From assembly GCA_015679605.1 (NCBI GenBank), contig JAAAVE010000347.1, forward strand, positions 1 through 21,804: a DNA stretch of 21,804 bases, written 5' to 3'. The stretch is from Podila epigama. Its lineage: Eukaryota; Mortierellomycota; Mortierellomycetes; Mortierellales; Mortierellaceae. Below are positions 10,510-18,249 of the stretch, one piece after another (the stretch's first letter is position 1; the number at the start of each line of letters is the position of its first letter). The notes under the pieces are model-generated. The model ran no database searches. It saw only the letters and a list, made by a program, of their open reading frames with translations, and was not told the DNA's origin. Made by a program: the position numbers and the translations under genes.

Positions 10510-10535
10510 GATACATGCTGGCGTTTGCATGTATC
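10510..10535 (+). repeat. Perfect 9-bp inverted repeat with 8-nt loop
   Basis: The arms gatacatgc and gcatgtatc are exact reverse complements around an 8-nt spacer. It lies about 235 bp before the uL16m start and 415 bp after the HSK3 stop. It could be a bipartite operator-like site or an RNA hairpin in either transcript. Confidence 0.7.
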
Positions 10536-10725
10536 ATACTAAAATACGGTTGACTGTCGAGGGGTAGCGCATACACGATGTCTTATTTTTCTTGACAACT
10601 CTTTCTCTCTCAGGCACACACGCTCAACATTGTTCAAAAGACAAAAAAAAGTCCGAACCCAAAGAAAACAATCTATTTTTTTTAAAAAATCTCTTTTTTT
10701 CTTGATTGATTGATTCTCCTTTTAT

Positions 10726-10743
10726 CCATCCATCCATCCATCC
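10726..10743 (+). repeat. (CATC)n short tandem repeat
   Basis: About four CATC units lie in the probable 5' leader of uL16m. Confidence 0.8.
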
Positions 10744-10768
10744 AAAGAAACCATTACACGTCGTCACC

Positions 10769-11629
10769 ATGGCATCACTCTTTCGTGCATTGTCAAGGAC
10801 ACCTTTGATGGTCGCCCGTCCATCCTCAGTACTCCAGCAATGGCAACAACCATCACAATCCATCCGCCACTTTACATTTGGTGTTTCCTCCTCCACACCG
10901 CTCTCTCTTCATCGTTCTACTCAGGGCAAGACCTTGGCCCACTTTAACCTCTCTGCCGCCTTCAACACGACCACCTCCAGCATCACAACATCATCCTTCT
11001 TGACATCAACATCATCATTATCATCCTCATCGACATTTCTTCGTTCTTTGGCCTCCCCCTTGAACAAGACTCAGCGTCGTTTCAACTCTCTTCAGCCCAA
11101 GCGTATGAAGTACCGCAAAAAGCACAAGGGAAAGATCCCCATCCCAATCGGCGGCTCTACTAAGGGCACCTTTGTCGAGTTTGGCGAGTATGGTCTCCGT
11201 ATCAAGGAAGGTGCTCGCCTTACCGCCAAGCAGATCCAAGCCGCCCATACCACCATCCGCCGTAAAATCAAGGCTGTAAAGGGCTCCCAGATCTGGACCC
11301 GAGTCTTCCCCGATATCCCCGTCACCTCCAAGGGTGGTGAGTCCCGTATGGGTAAGGGAAAGGGATCCGTTGATTATTATGCGACCCGCGTTGGCATCAA
11401 CCGCATCGTCTTTGAGATTGGTGGTGGTGGCATCCGTCGCGAGCACGCCAAGGAGGCCCTCCGCCTCGCTGCTGCCAAGCTCCCTGTCGCTGTTGAGTTT
11501 GTCGTCAAGGCTGATCAGGTCAAGCCTCCCAAGGTGCCCAGACCCCTTCCCGGTGCTGCCCCAGCTGTCCCTGTTGCAACTGCTCCCACCCCTACCCCTG
11601 TCGTGAAGGAGGTTGCACATGTGGTTTAA
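10769..11629 (+). CDS. MRPL16: Mitochondrial large-subunit ribosomal protein uL16m
   Basis: Single exon of 286 aa, starting at ATG 10769 in the context caccATGG. The protein binds 23S-like rRNA near the A site and peptidyl-transferase centre of the mitoribosome. The L16 core occupies about residues 108-245: KRMKYRKKHKGK, GEYGLRIKEGARLTAKQIQAA, RVFPDIPVTSKGGESRMGKG, KGSVDYYATRV and REHAKEALRLAAAKLP. Before it is a long basic, Ser/Thr-rich, acid-poor leader (about 107 residues) consistent with a mitochondrial presequence plus linker. After it is a Pro/Ala/Val-rich extension of about 40 residues. The bacterial protein is about 136 aa, so both extensions are eukaryotic additions. Codon use is strongly C-ending in the core, as in highly expressed genes here. 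A frame extending upstream lacks an ATG and is leader. Confidence 0.96.
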   Translation: MASLFRALSRTPLMVARPSSVLQQWQQPSQSIRHFTFGVSSSTPLSLHRSTQGKTLAHFNLSAAFNTTTSSITTSSFLTSTSSLSSSSTFLRSLASPLNKTQRRFNSLQPKRMKYRKKHKGKIPIPIGGSTKGTFVEFGEYGLRIKEGARLTAKQIQAAHTTIRRKIKAVKGSQIWTRVFPDIPVTSKGGESRMGKGKGSVDYYATRVGINRIVFEIGGGGIRREHAKEALRLAAAKLPVAVEFVVKADQVKPPKVPRPLPGAAPAVPVATAPTPTPVVKEVAHVV

Positions 11630-11718
11630 AGGGATGCCATGTTTTTTTAAATATCATATAAATGCATTCCCTTGATTCTCTTGTCGTTTTCCTTTTTTTT
11701 TTTTTATTTCCTCGTAAC

Positions 11719-11724
11719 AATAAA
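11719..11724 (+). terminator. MRPL16: Candidate poly(A) signal AATAAA for uL16m
   Basis: A canonical hexamer 90 bp after the uL16m stop codon, following a T-rich run. This position is typical for a 3' end signal; a second copy lies at 11781. Confidence 0.5.
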
Positions 11725-12159
11725 GACAGCACACACGCATTATGACAGTATCATCCGCGATGAATATATGAAGAGCAAAAAATAAATGTTGGATCAAGCA
11801 AGATCGACAAAGGGGCAAAAAAGAGACGAGGAACAATATCCTTTATGAGTTCTTATTCTTTTAATTGAAATTTAAGCTGACAGGTAGATCATGGTCTTCA
11901 ACCTGAACATTGGTCCTGCATCTCTTCTTTGGAAGGAATATTGCCTCCATTCACTTGATCTCTTGGCTCAATGCCATCCTACTCCACCTTATCTTTTCCC
12001 ATCTCAAACTTCCTCTACCTTTCTCCTCCACCACCACCGCCATGCCCCCCTTCCTTGTTCCATACGCAATGGCCAGGTCGTAGCTACCACGAGGAATAGA
12101 AAAGCGGGAAATGACCAATTTTTTTCCTTGATGGTAAAAGGATGCTGCACAAGACCGTG

Positions 12160-12300
12160 GGGAGAGAGAGAGTGAGAGAAAGAGAGTGAGAAAGAGTGAG
12201 AGAAAGTAAGAGTGAGACTGAGAGTAGAAATGGGTGAGAATGAGAGAGAGAGCAAGATCGAGCACAGGTAAAGGAGAGAAATGGAGAGAGAAAGAGGTGG
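12160..12300 (+). repeat. Purine-rich GA/GAGTGAGA tract
   Basis: About 140 bp consist almost only of A and G with regularly spaced T, built from units such as gagtgagaaa. It lies within the convergent spacer. Confidence 0.85.
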
Positions 12301-12588
12301 ATGAACATGCAAATGAAATAAAGCAGCGGCGAAAAAAGTAGGCAAAGGAAGGTGAAGGAAGGTGAAAGGGTGACAATATGTGTTCGAGTGAGTGAGTGAA
12401 TGAAAGGAGCATGCGGCATCATGGTCCTATTCCTTTTCCCCATTCGTTTTTGGCTTGAACACACACAACATGGCGTTGCTTGCTTGAACACACTATCCAT
12501 CCATTGTTCGCGCATCTTCCTTCCTACAGCATGACTTGCTCTTCTTCAATCTCATCCTTCCGTCCTCCTTCTCCTCGCTCTCCTTCTC

Positions 12589-12660
12589 TCTTTCCCTCTC
12601 TTTCTCTCTTTCCCTCTCTTTCTCTTTCTCCCTCTCTTTCTCTTTCTCCCTCTCTCGTTC
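12589..12660 (+). repeat. 18-bp pyrimidine tandem repeat, 4 copies
   Basis: Units at 12589, 12607, 12625 and 12643. The first two are identical (tctttccctctctttctc); the third and fourth differ at a few positions. It is embedded in a longer CT-only tract and lies just beyond the USP10-like stop codon, so it may fall in that gene's 3' UTR as a purine run. Confidence 0.85.
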
Positions 12661-12745
12661 TCTCTCTCCTTCAACCTCCAATCTTTGACTCCATCGCTGC
12701 CACCTCGTCCGTTCTTTCTAACTCTCCTTCCCGTCCATAAGTCAT

Positions 12746-15438
12746 TCATTTCCTTGGTACGCTCCAAGTCCCGTTGCTGCCTTGGCCAGAAGACTTGGCC
12801 GATGGTTTTGAACCACTCGAGACTGCGCTTGTCGTCGAGGTGGCAGGTGTTGCTGCTGCCTTTGTCGTCGTCGTTGCGCCTCCTTGGGTCTTGAGGTCCG
12901 ACCGGATATAAAACAAAACGTATGCCACACCATCACTCATTTTCGACGCGGAGAGAGCTGCAGCTAGGGCCGCTGATTCCGACACATGACCATTGCTGAT
13001 AGTACCGTTGGCCATCGATGATGCGTTCTGTTGTGAGGATTCGGCAGATCCTTCCGCTTCCACCGCCACATCTGCTTCGCTAATGACCCGGATGTTGGTG
13101 TCATCAATATGGAGCCATTCTGAATTCTGTCGCAACACGTCACAAGTATAGTGCCCGCCGGCTGCTGTCCTACCATGGTGGTAGACAACGCCAAAGAGTT
13201 TGTATGAAATTGGGTTCGAAGGGCGACGTGCAGGTGAGATGATTTCTTTGAGGTTAAAGAGAGATTTAAAAAAGTGGAGAGTTAGAAGTTGTGTGTTGCA
13301 GGGCAGCGTATACAAGAGAATACACCGCACACAAAGACATAGCATGCAATCAAAATACATGGCACACTTTGTGGCATATCCTTACCAGGTTGGAGATCGA
13401 GAGTCGTCTTATAGCCGACTTGTTTATGCAACTTTTGGGTAGTGCCATCTCGGTAAATGAATCGCTTCAAGTGCAGCACAAGGACAGGAGGCACGTGCTC
13501 AATGAAAATCTTTTTCGTCGCATCCACGATTGCTCCCTTCTCCGAACTCGTGAAGCCATCCAAAACTTCGGGCATTGTCGAGTTGCGAAGTGCATCCTCG
13601 ATCGTGTGCACATTGTCGGGGGTCAGGTCAAGCTGCATGGACTGGTATGGCTCCATCGTGATCGAATCCTTTTGACCAGGGATGCGCAAAATAGACCTCA
13701 GTTGGCCCGAGAAGATCGTCGTAATAGGCGTTTCAGAGAATTGTGCTGACCTTGTGTGAGAAGCCTTGTTCTTGGGCCCGGTCACCTCCATCCATTCATC
13801 CTCGCTCACACCCGATTCGCTGTCCTCATAATCAAGCGACCCATTGCGTTCCGATCCAAGGGGTCGCTCCTTCATCGCTGCAAGTATCTCTTCATGAAGG
13901 CCATCTAACAAAAAGCCGAGAAACTCTTGACAATCTTCCTGACGTCCTCGCATCGAGTCAAATCTCTTGAGCCCGCGCAGGGCGTCATATACGTATTCAG
14001 GCACAAAAGGCGATCCATACTCAGACTGGTTCTTGCCAGCCGCTGAAAACTCGTTGATGAACATGACACTACAAAACGAGGGATGACATACAAGAAGCAC
14101 ATTCGACCAGTTTAACAAGGGGATCGTCATACCACAGGCGAACACACCATATCCATCCACCAAACAAAATGAGGAAAAAAATAAAGAGAGATGGTTCAAT
14201 CACTTACAGTGAGTCAACAAGAGGCGTCTTGCTTTTGAAGCTATGAGCAACATAACGCCCGATCTGCGTGAGCAAGTTGTAAAAGGGGGGACAATGGAGC
14301 AATGGTTGGAGGATCTAGTCGAGTTAAAAACAGATGGAGGGAGAGATTAGTCACCTTTTTTGTTTCTTATACCTTGTCATTGGCCCTGGGACTGAATTGA
14401 CGTTGACTATGATCTGATCAAGTCACCAAGAGTAATTATTCGTTTTTCTCTACTTACCGCGTTCATGAAGCACATATTGCCATTATTGACCAAACCTCGA
14501 GGCTGGATCAACGGAGACATGTACGTGAGCTTATAGTTGTGGAGTACGTCTGCAATACCGTCAAATTTGACTCCATTGGGCTGGGATCCTTTGTTTGCCT
14601 CTCCAGACTTGTTGCCGACAGTGCCGTTGGTAGGGGTAGTAGTAGTCGTTGGTGTGGGATTGTTGGACCGCACCAAGGCAGCCCAACTGGCGGGCTTGAC
14701 AGGAGCAGGCGCCGGGGCTGGTGCTGGTGCTGGAGCAGAGGTCGACGCTGAGATTAGAGCTGGTTCTGAAGCTGTTGCGGATGATGTTGCTGCTGCGGCG
14801 ATCGAGGCTGCGGAGGCGTGCTGAGGGTTCACTGAAGTGTCAACTGTGCCATTGTATTTTTGAGAATGTTGTCCATTAAGTGCTGACTTGGTCCAGGCTT
14901 TTGTTAGGTTATTCATTGAGGGTGCAAGAGTAGATATGGTATACGGTTAGCAAAAATCATAGAAAGGCCAAAAGATGAAAAATCGAAAAATCGAGCGATC
15001 TTCATGTTGTAACAAAGACTCGGTCTGTACCTTTGGGTCGTTTCTGACCAATAGACCAGGTAACCTGGATAACACAAGAAAGAAAATGTCATCAGTCAAA
15101 AGAGTAAAAAAAAAAAAACATCATTTTTTCGAACTGTGATCAGCGTGTGCTCACACTTACCGCGTCGTCCTTGCGGTCATTCTTGACAACTTTGCTAATG
15201 TCTTGCCGAGTGAGTTGTCCAAAGGCTGGCCCATGCTGTGGGTCGTAGGTCTTTATATTTTGTTTATAATGTCACGAGAAAATATAGAAAAAGAATGGTG
15301 GGACAAAGAAAAAAAAAGGGGGGGTAGGAAGAAAATAGGGATTCGGTTAGATCTATTACTCCATGGAAAAACTACCCATCTGTTCGAAGCCAAATGATCG
15401 GTTCGTTCCTGTGTACTTACCTTGCCTAGGCCAGGCAT
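12746..15438 (-). CDS. UBP3: Ubiquitin C-terminal hydrolase, USP10/Ubp3 type
   Basis: Exons in transcript order: 15438-15421, 15250-15161, 15064-15031, 14897-14458, 14314-14208, 14068-13386, 13245-12746; 1872 nt, 623 aa, all GT..AG in phase. The enzyme cleaves ubiquitin from substrates; Ubp3/USP10 act in vesicle traffic, stress granules and ribophagy with Bre5/G3BP. Seen: the Cys box RGLVNNGNMCFMNA with Cys190, a conserved block LQPLLHCPPFYNLL, GRQEDCQEFLGFLLDGLHEE, PPVLVLHLKRFIY, and the His box YHHGRTAAGGHYTCDV with His489 followed by WLHIDD (Asp505/506). The N-terminal about 180 residues are low complexity with Ala-Pro repeats. The insert SEDEWMEVTGPKNK...TPITTIFSGQLRS is characteristic of the USP10 branch. 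The first coding exon is only 18 nt (MPGLGK) and is the least certain part. The C-terminal tail is Ala/Thr/Ser-rich. Confidence 0.93.
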
Positions 15439-15926
15439 AGATTGAAGTGGCAAAGGAGAAAGGGAAAAGATTGATAAAAAAAAGAGTGTATTGAAGCTTA
15501 CAATTGAACCGTTACTGTATAAAAAAGGAAGGATAAAAGGAAGATACGAAAAAGATGTGGGGTATGGATGAATCACAAAGGTTGATGGATGATATGGATG
15601 ATTGGGATGACTGGTCAATTGAAGTAGAGGGATAAAAGAAAGTTCAGGATAGGAAGAATAGGCGAGCAGGGATGGATGACAAAGGAGGATATGGACTGTA
15701 CAAGGAGGAGTGGAGAGATGCGCGAGTTTATGTCAAAGAGACTTTTTTTTACACTTTTGTTGAGTGGGGTGATGAATAATTTGTTTCGTGCGTGTGCGTG
15801 CGTGTGTGAGTATGCTTTTGCCCTGAGCGTGATGCGTGAAATGAATGGATGGAAATGAAAGGGGCGTGTCTTGTGTCAAGCGTGTCTGTGGATGAATAAG
15901 TTCTATATAATGCAATTCTGATGACG

Positions 15927-15985
15927 GGAGAGGATGAAGATGAGGATGAAGATGAAAAATGAGGATGAGGGAAGATGATGTTTTG
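15927..15985 (+). repeat. GATGAA/GATGAG short tandem repeat
   Basis: A degenerate 6-bp periodicity (gaggatgaagat...) lies within the divergent promoter region. Confidence 0.7.
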
Positions 15986-16051
15986 ATGATTAATTTTTTG
16001 ATCGTATTTGTCGGTCTGTTCAACACAAAAAAAAGATTTTTAAAAAAATGG

Positions 16052-16059
16052 TGACGTCA
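16052..16059. promoter_or_regulatory. CRE/ATF palindrome TGACGTCA
   Basis: A perfect 8-bp palindrome sits 113 bp upstream of the COX5 ATG and is the consensus site for ATF/CREB-family bZIP factors. It is flanked by A- and T-runs, which often mark nucleosome-free regions. Occupancy is inferred from sequence only. Confidence 0.6.
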
Positions 16060-16098
16060 CTCACTTTTTTTTTTGTTTTGGTTGCGGGATCTCTCCGC

Positions 16099-16103
16099 CC
16101 AAT
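16099..16103 (+). promoter_or_regulatory. CCAAT box upstream of COX5
   Basis: CCAAT lies 69 bp before the ATG, in a short GC-rich stretch. The fungal HAP/CBC complex binds CCAAT and activates respiratory-chain genes, which fits the gene downstream. A five-base match alone is weak. Confidence 0.45.
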
Positions 16104-16172
16104 AAATCCTTTTTTTTGTAATTCTATTTTCCATCATCACTTCACATTCTCCCCCCGTTAGTCCTTACAAAA

Positions 16173-17406
16173 ATGATCCGCGCCCTTGCTCGCCCCGCCA
16201 TTCGTGCCACCCAGCGCCGCTGCGCATCCACCACCTCTGCTGCCTCCGAGGTTCCCCTCACCAACCTCGAGTTCCGCTGGAAGACCCTCTCTGCCCAGGA
16301 GCAGGGATCCCTCGCCAAGAGCTTGGAGAAGCTCCAGGCTGGTGAATGGACCAAGATGACTCTTGAGCAGAAGAAGGCTGGTAGGTCACTCTTTTTGTTT
16401 TTTTTTTCCTCTCATCCGACCTTTTTTTTACAATCTTTCTTTTCTTAGCATCGATTCATTCTTCATGAGGCATCATCGTCTTCTTGCTCGGCACAATCTC
16501 CAAAAAAAAATATAAGCTCGGAGAAAATTGACGAATCCTGTGTCCACGCTTCGGGATGCGTATTTTTCCGGGATGGGCACTTTGCAGCGATAATTTCTCT
16601 CGGTGTCTTTCACACATTACAGCATGTGTGTCCTATTGATCAGTTCAGATGTCGTTTATTAGAAGATTCAAAACATTCACCCTTTCATCCTCTACTGAAA
16701 AAAAACGCGAATCCACTTCATTTTATCCTTCTCATCCTTTTGTCCGACAACTCCGAATCTAAGCGACACTCGAAAATCACAACACAAAATACTTGAGGCG
16801 CAAAAAAAAAAACGCGCGCGTATTCTTTTGGAAGAAAATAGACGAAAATTAGCCCCCCTTTCGGATAGACCATCCATACTCCCTGTTGCTTTAAAAACAC
16901 CCATACAACCTACGTGTTATATGCTCACATAGCTTATTCATCTTGTACTCTTTAGCTTACTGGGTTGCCTTTGGCCCCCATGGTGCCCGTACCCCCTTGA
17001 CTGGACCTAACCACACCCTCAAGGTCATTGCCGGTACCGCTGGTGTTGTTTCCGCCGGTGGCGCCCTCTTCCTCTGGATCCGCTCCAAGGGTACGATTGT
17101 CATCTTGTTTTTACTTTTTTTTCGACGTGTTTCGATCTGGAGAACAAAAAGGAGGAAAATGTTTTGATTTTGCAGGCAATGGAAATTCAACGTTGAGACA
17201 ACTCCAAATGAAAATGAACACGGGATCGCTAACACTTTTCTCTGTTTGTTGTAATCTTACTAGGTAACGAGAAGCCTCAGACCATGACCAAGGAGTGGCA
17301 GGAGGCCTCGAACGAGTATGCTCGTGCCAACAAGATCAACCCCATCTCTGGTGTTTCCTCCGAGAACTACAAGGGCACCGGTTTCGTCTCTAACAGCAAG
17401 AACTAA
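16173..17406 (+). CDS. COX5: Cytochrome c oxidase subunit IV (yeast Cox5 homologue), mitochondrial
   Basis: Exons 16173-16380, 16956-17090 and 17264-17406, in phase (G|CT and G|GT), encode 161 aa. It is a nuclear-encoded subunit of complex IV with one TM helix in the inner membrane, modulating the catalytic core. Seen: an Arg/Ala-rich, acid-free N-terminal presequence (MIRALARPAIRATQRRCAS); the family core LEFRWKTLSAQEQGSLAKSLEKLQAGEWTKMTLEQKKAAYWVAFGPHG; a TM helix at about residues 93-111; and a short C-terminal domain ending VSSENYKGTGFV. Length is close to fungal homologues (about 150-200 aa). Codon use is strongly C-biased. Intron 1 is 575 nt, several times longer than most others in the window. 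An in-frame stop follows soon after each donor, so both introns are required. Confidence 0.95.
16381..16955 (+). other. COX5: Long first intron of COX5 (575 nt)
   Basis: GT..AG ends (gtaggt ... ctctttag). It contains T-runs just after the donor and an A-run followed by a CG-alternating stretch near 16801-16820. No ORF, tRNA or clear snoRNA boxes were found. Its size suggests a regulatory role or an unrecognised small RNA, but nothing specific is shown. Confidence 0.6.
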
Positions 17407-17955
17407 GAAGAAGAAGAAAAGAAATGCCAATTTTGAGCGACCATGTGTTGTCTTTTATTACCACTCACTTGATTTGCCTCATCTTTGACACTTTTTTGTT
17501 TTTTTTTCCTTGTTCTTTTCTTTGCCATGTCTTCAATTCACTTTCTGTTTTTCATTTTCTTTATTCTTTCTTTTTTTCTTCATTTCTGTGTTCCTGTTCT
17601 GTCCTCTTTGACGACTCTTCCCTCTTTTCTGCTCCCTCGCTCAAGTATGCGTGTGTGCAATTTTTTTAATCAAAATGAATTGGTTTCTATGAAAACCTAT
17701 TGTGTGCGTGTTTAGTTTCTATTTACTTTTTCTTTTTTCTTTATCTTTTTTTTCTGATTTATTCTTCAGGATTTCAAGTTGGAAGTGATATACAAAAGAA
17801 GAATGAGAAAAGAAAAATAGAAAAAAAAAAAATCACGCAAAAAATTTTCAAACTACAACTTTTCTTGTCTCTTTTGTTATAACATGAATGGTTTGTTTTG
17901 ACTACATTGGTGTATATCAAGAAATAGAAAAGAGTCCTTGAAGCTGAATTTTATT

Positions 17956-18114
17956 ATGTTGAACAAGGAGGACGTGGATATTGACAGGAATAAGGATAAG
18001 GATAAGGATAAGGACAAGGACAGGAACATGAACAAGAAAAAAGGAAAGGAAAAGGAAGATGTAAAGGAAAAGGAAAAGGACAGAGGGCATTATGAAGGAC
18101 TGGGGGGGACATAA
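17956..18114 (+). other. Small charged ORF over an AAGGAT repeat (52 aa), doubtful
   Basis: An ATG-to-TAA frame encodes an N-terminal MLNKEDVDID, a run of Lys-Asp dipeptides, a Lys/Glu section and the end GHYEGLGGT. It is open because the hexamer repeat (ggataa, about 17990-18020) has no stop in this frame. No homology is recognised. It lies on the opposite strand to the 3' end of the neighbouring Afi1-like gene. Probably a repeat by-product; a real micropeptide cannot be excluded. Confidence 0.2.
17990..18080 (+). repeat. AAGGAT/AAGGAC/AAGGAA hexamer repeat
   Basis: Consecutive hexamers (aaggat four times, then aaggac) grade into AAGGAAA-type purine sequence. The + strand is almost free of C and T except at the repeat T. 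Confidence 0.8.
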
Positions 18115-18249
18115 ACTAAGACTAGGGCATTGAGAAAAACACAGGGCCGAGCGAACACAATGACAAGGAAAGAAATGAAAAGATTTGATATGGACAAAAA
18201 AAAAAAAAGAAAGTAAAAAGAAAAAGAAAAATAATGGTCTCTCTCTCTT

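Larger units (their letters stand above)
10097..10768 (+). promoter_or_regulatory. HSK3 3' region and uL16m promoter
   Basis: This 672-bp spacer has no supported gene. It contains a perfect 9-bp inverted repeat (10510-10535), a T-rich stretch (about 10675-10700), TTGA repeats, and a CATC repeat ending about 25 bp before the uL16m ATG. The open frame through 10109-10306 shows no recognisable protein and is probably chance. Confidence 0.45.
11630..12745. other. Convergent spacer, no supported gene
   Basis: About 1.1 kb separates the converging uL16m and USP10-like genes. AATAAA at 11719-11724 and again at 11781-11786 are candidate poly(A) signals for uL16m. A + strand purine-rich tract (about 12160-12300) and a pyrimidine-rich tract (about 12565-12670) dominate the rest. 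Several frames are open through 11890-12120 on both strands, but none has a recognisable domain or a convincing start and splice pattern. Frames over the tracts are low-complexity artefacts. Confidence 0.5.
15439..16172. promoter_or_regulatory. Divergent promoter region of USP10-like and COX5 genes
   Basis: A 734-bp region between two starts that point apart. The half next to the USP10-like gene has ATGGATGA-type repeats (about 15560-15700). The middle has GATGAG/GATGAA repeats (about 15927-15985). The COX5-proximal part has a TGACGTCA palindrome and a CCAAT box. Open frames here are repeat-driven with no recognisable domain. Confidence 0.6.
17407..18249. other. Convergent spacer between COX5 and the Afi1-like gene
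   Basis: 843 bp. The first about 450 bp are T-rich 3' UTR-like sequence on the + strand; Phe/Ser/Leu-rich frames there are artefacts. The second part holds an AAGGAT-type repeat and a 52-codon charged ORF on the + strand. No recognised gene. Confidence 0.55.

Noticed and set aside
11027-11620. 197-aa minus-strand frame opposite uL16m
   Set aside because: It is antisense to a strongly conserved ribosomal protein gene; the open frame follows from biased codon use there.
12493-12767. Glu/Arg/Lys-rich minus frames and Ser/Pro/Leu-rich plus frames
   Set aside because: They are translations of the 18-bp CT tandem repeat; no start context or non-repetitive domain.
14344-14410. Exon-like segment (reads VNVNSVPGPMT or SPRAND) inside USP10-like intron 14315-14457
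   Set aside because: Including it breaks phase or meets a stop, while direct joining gives CFMNA-ILQPLLHCPPF, as expected in the family.
17424-17882. Phe/Leu/Ser-rich hydrophobic frames suggesting a small membrane protein
   Set aside because: They are produced by the T-rich 3' UTR of COX5; frames overlap one another and lack non-biased segments.
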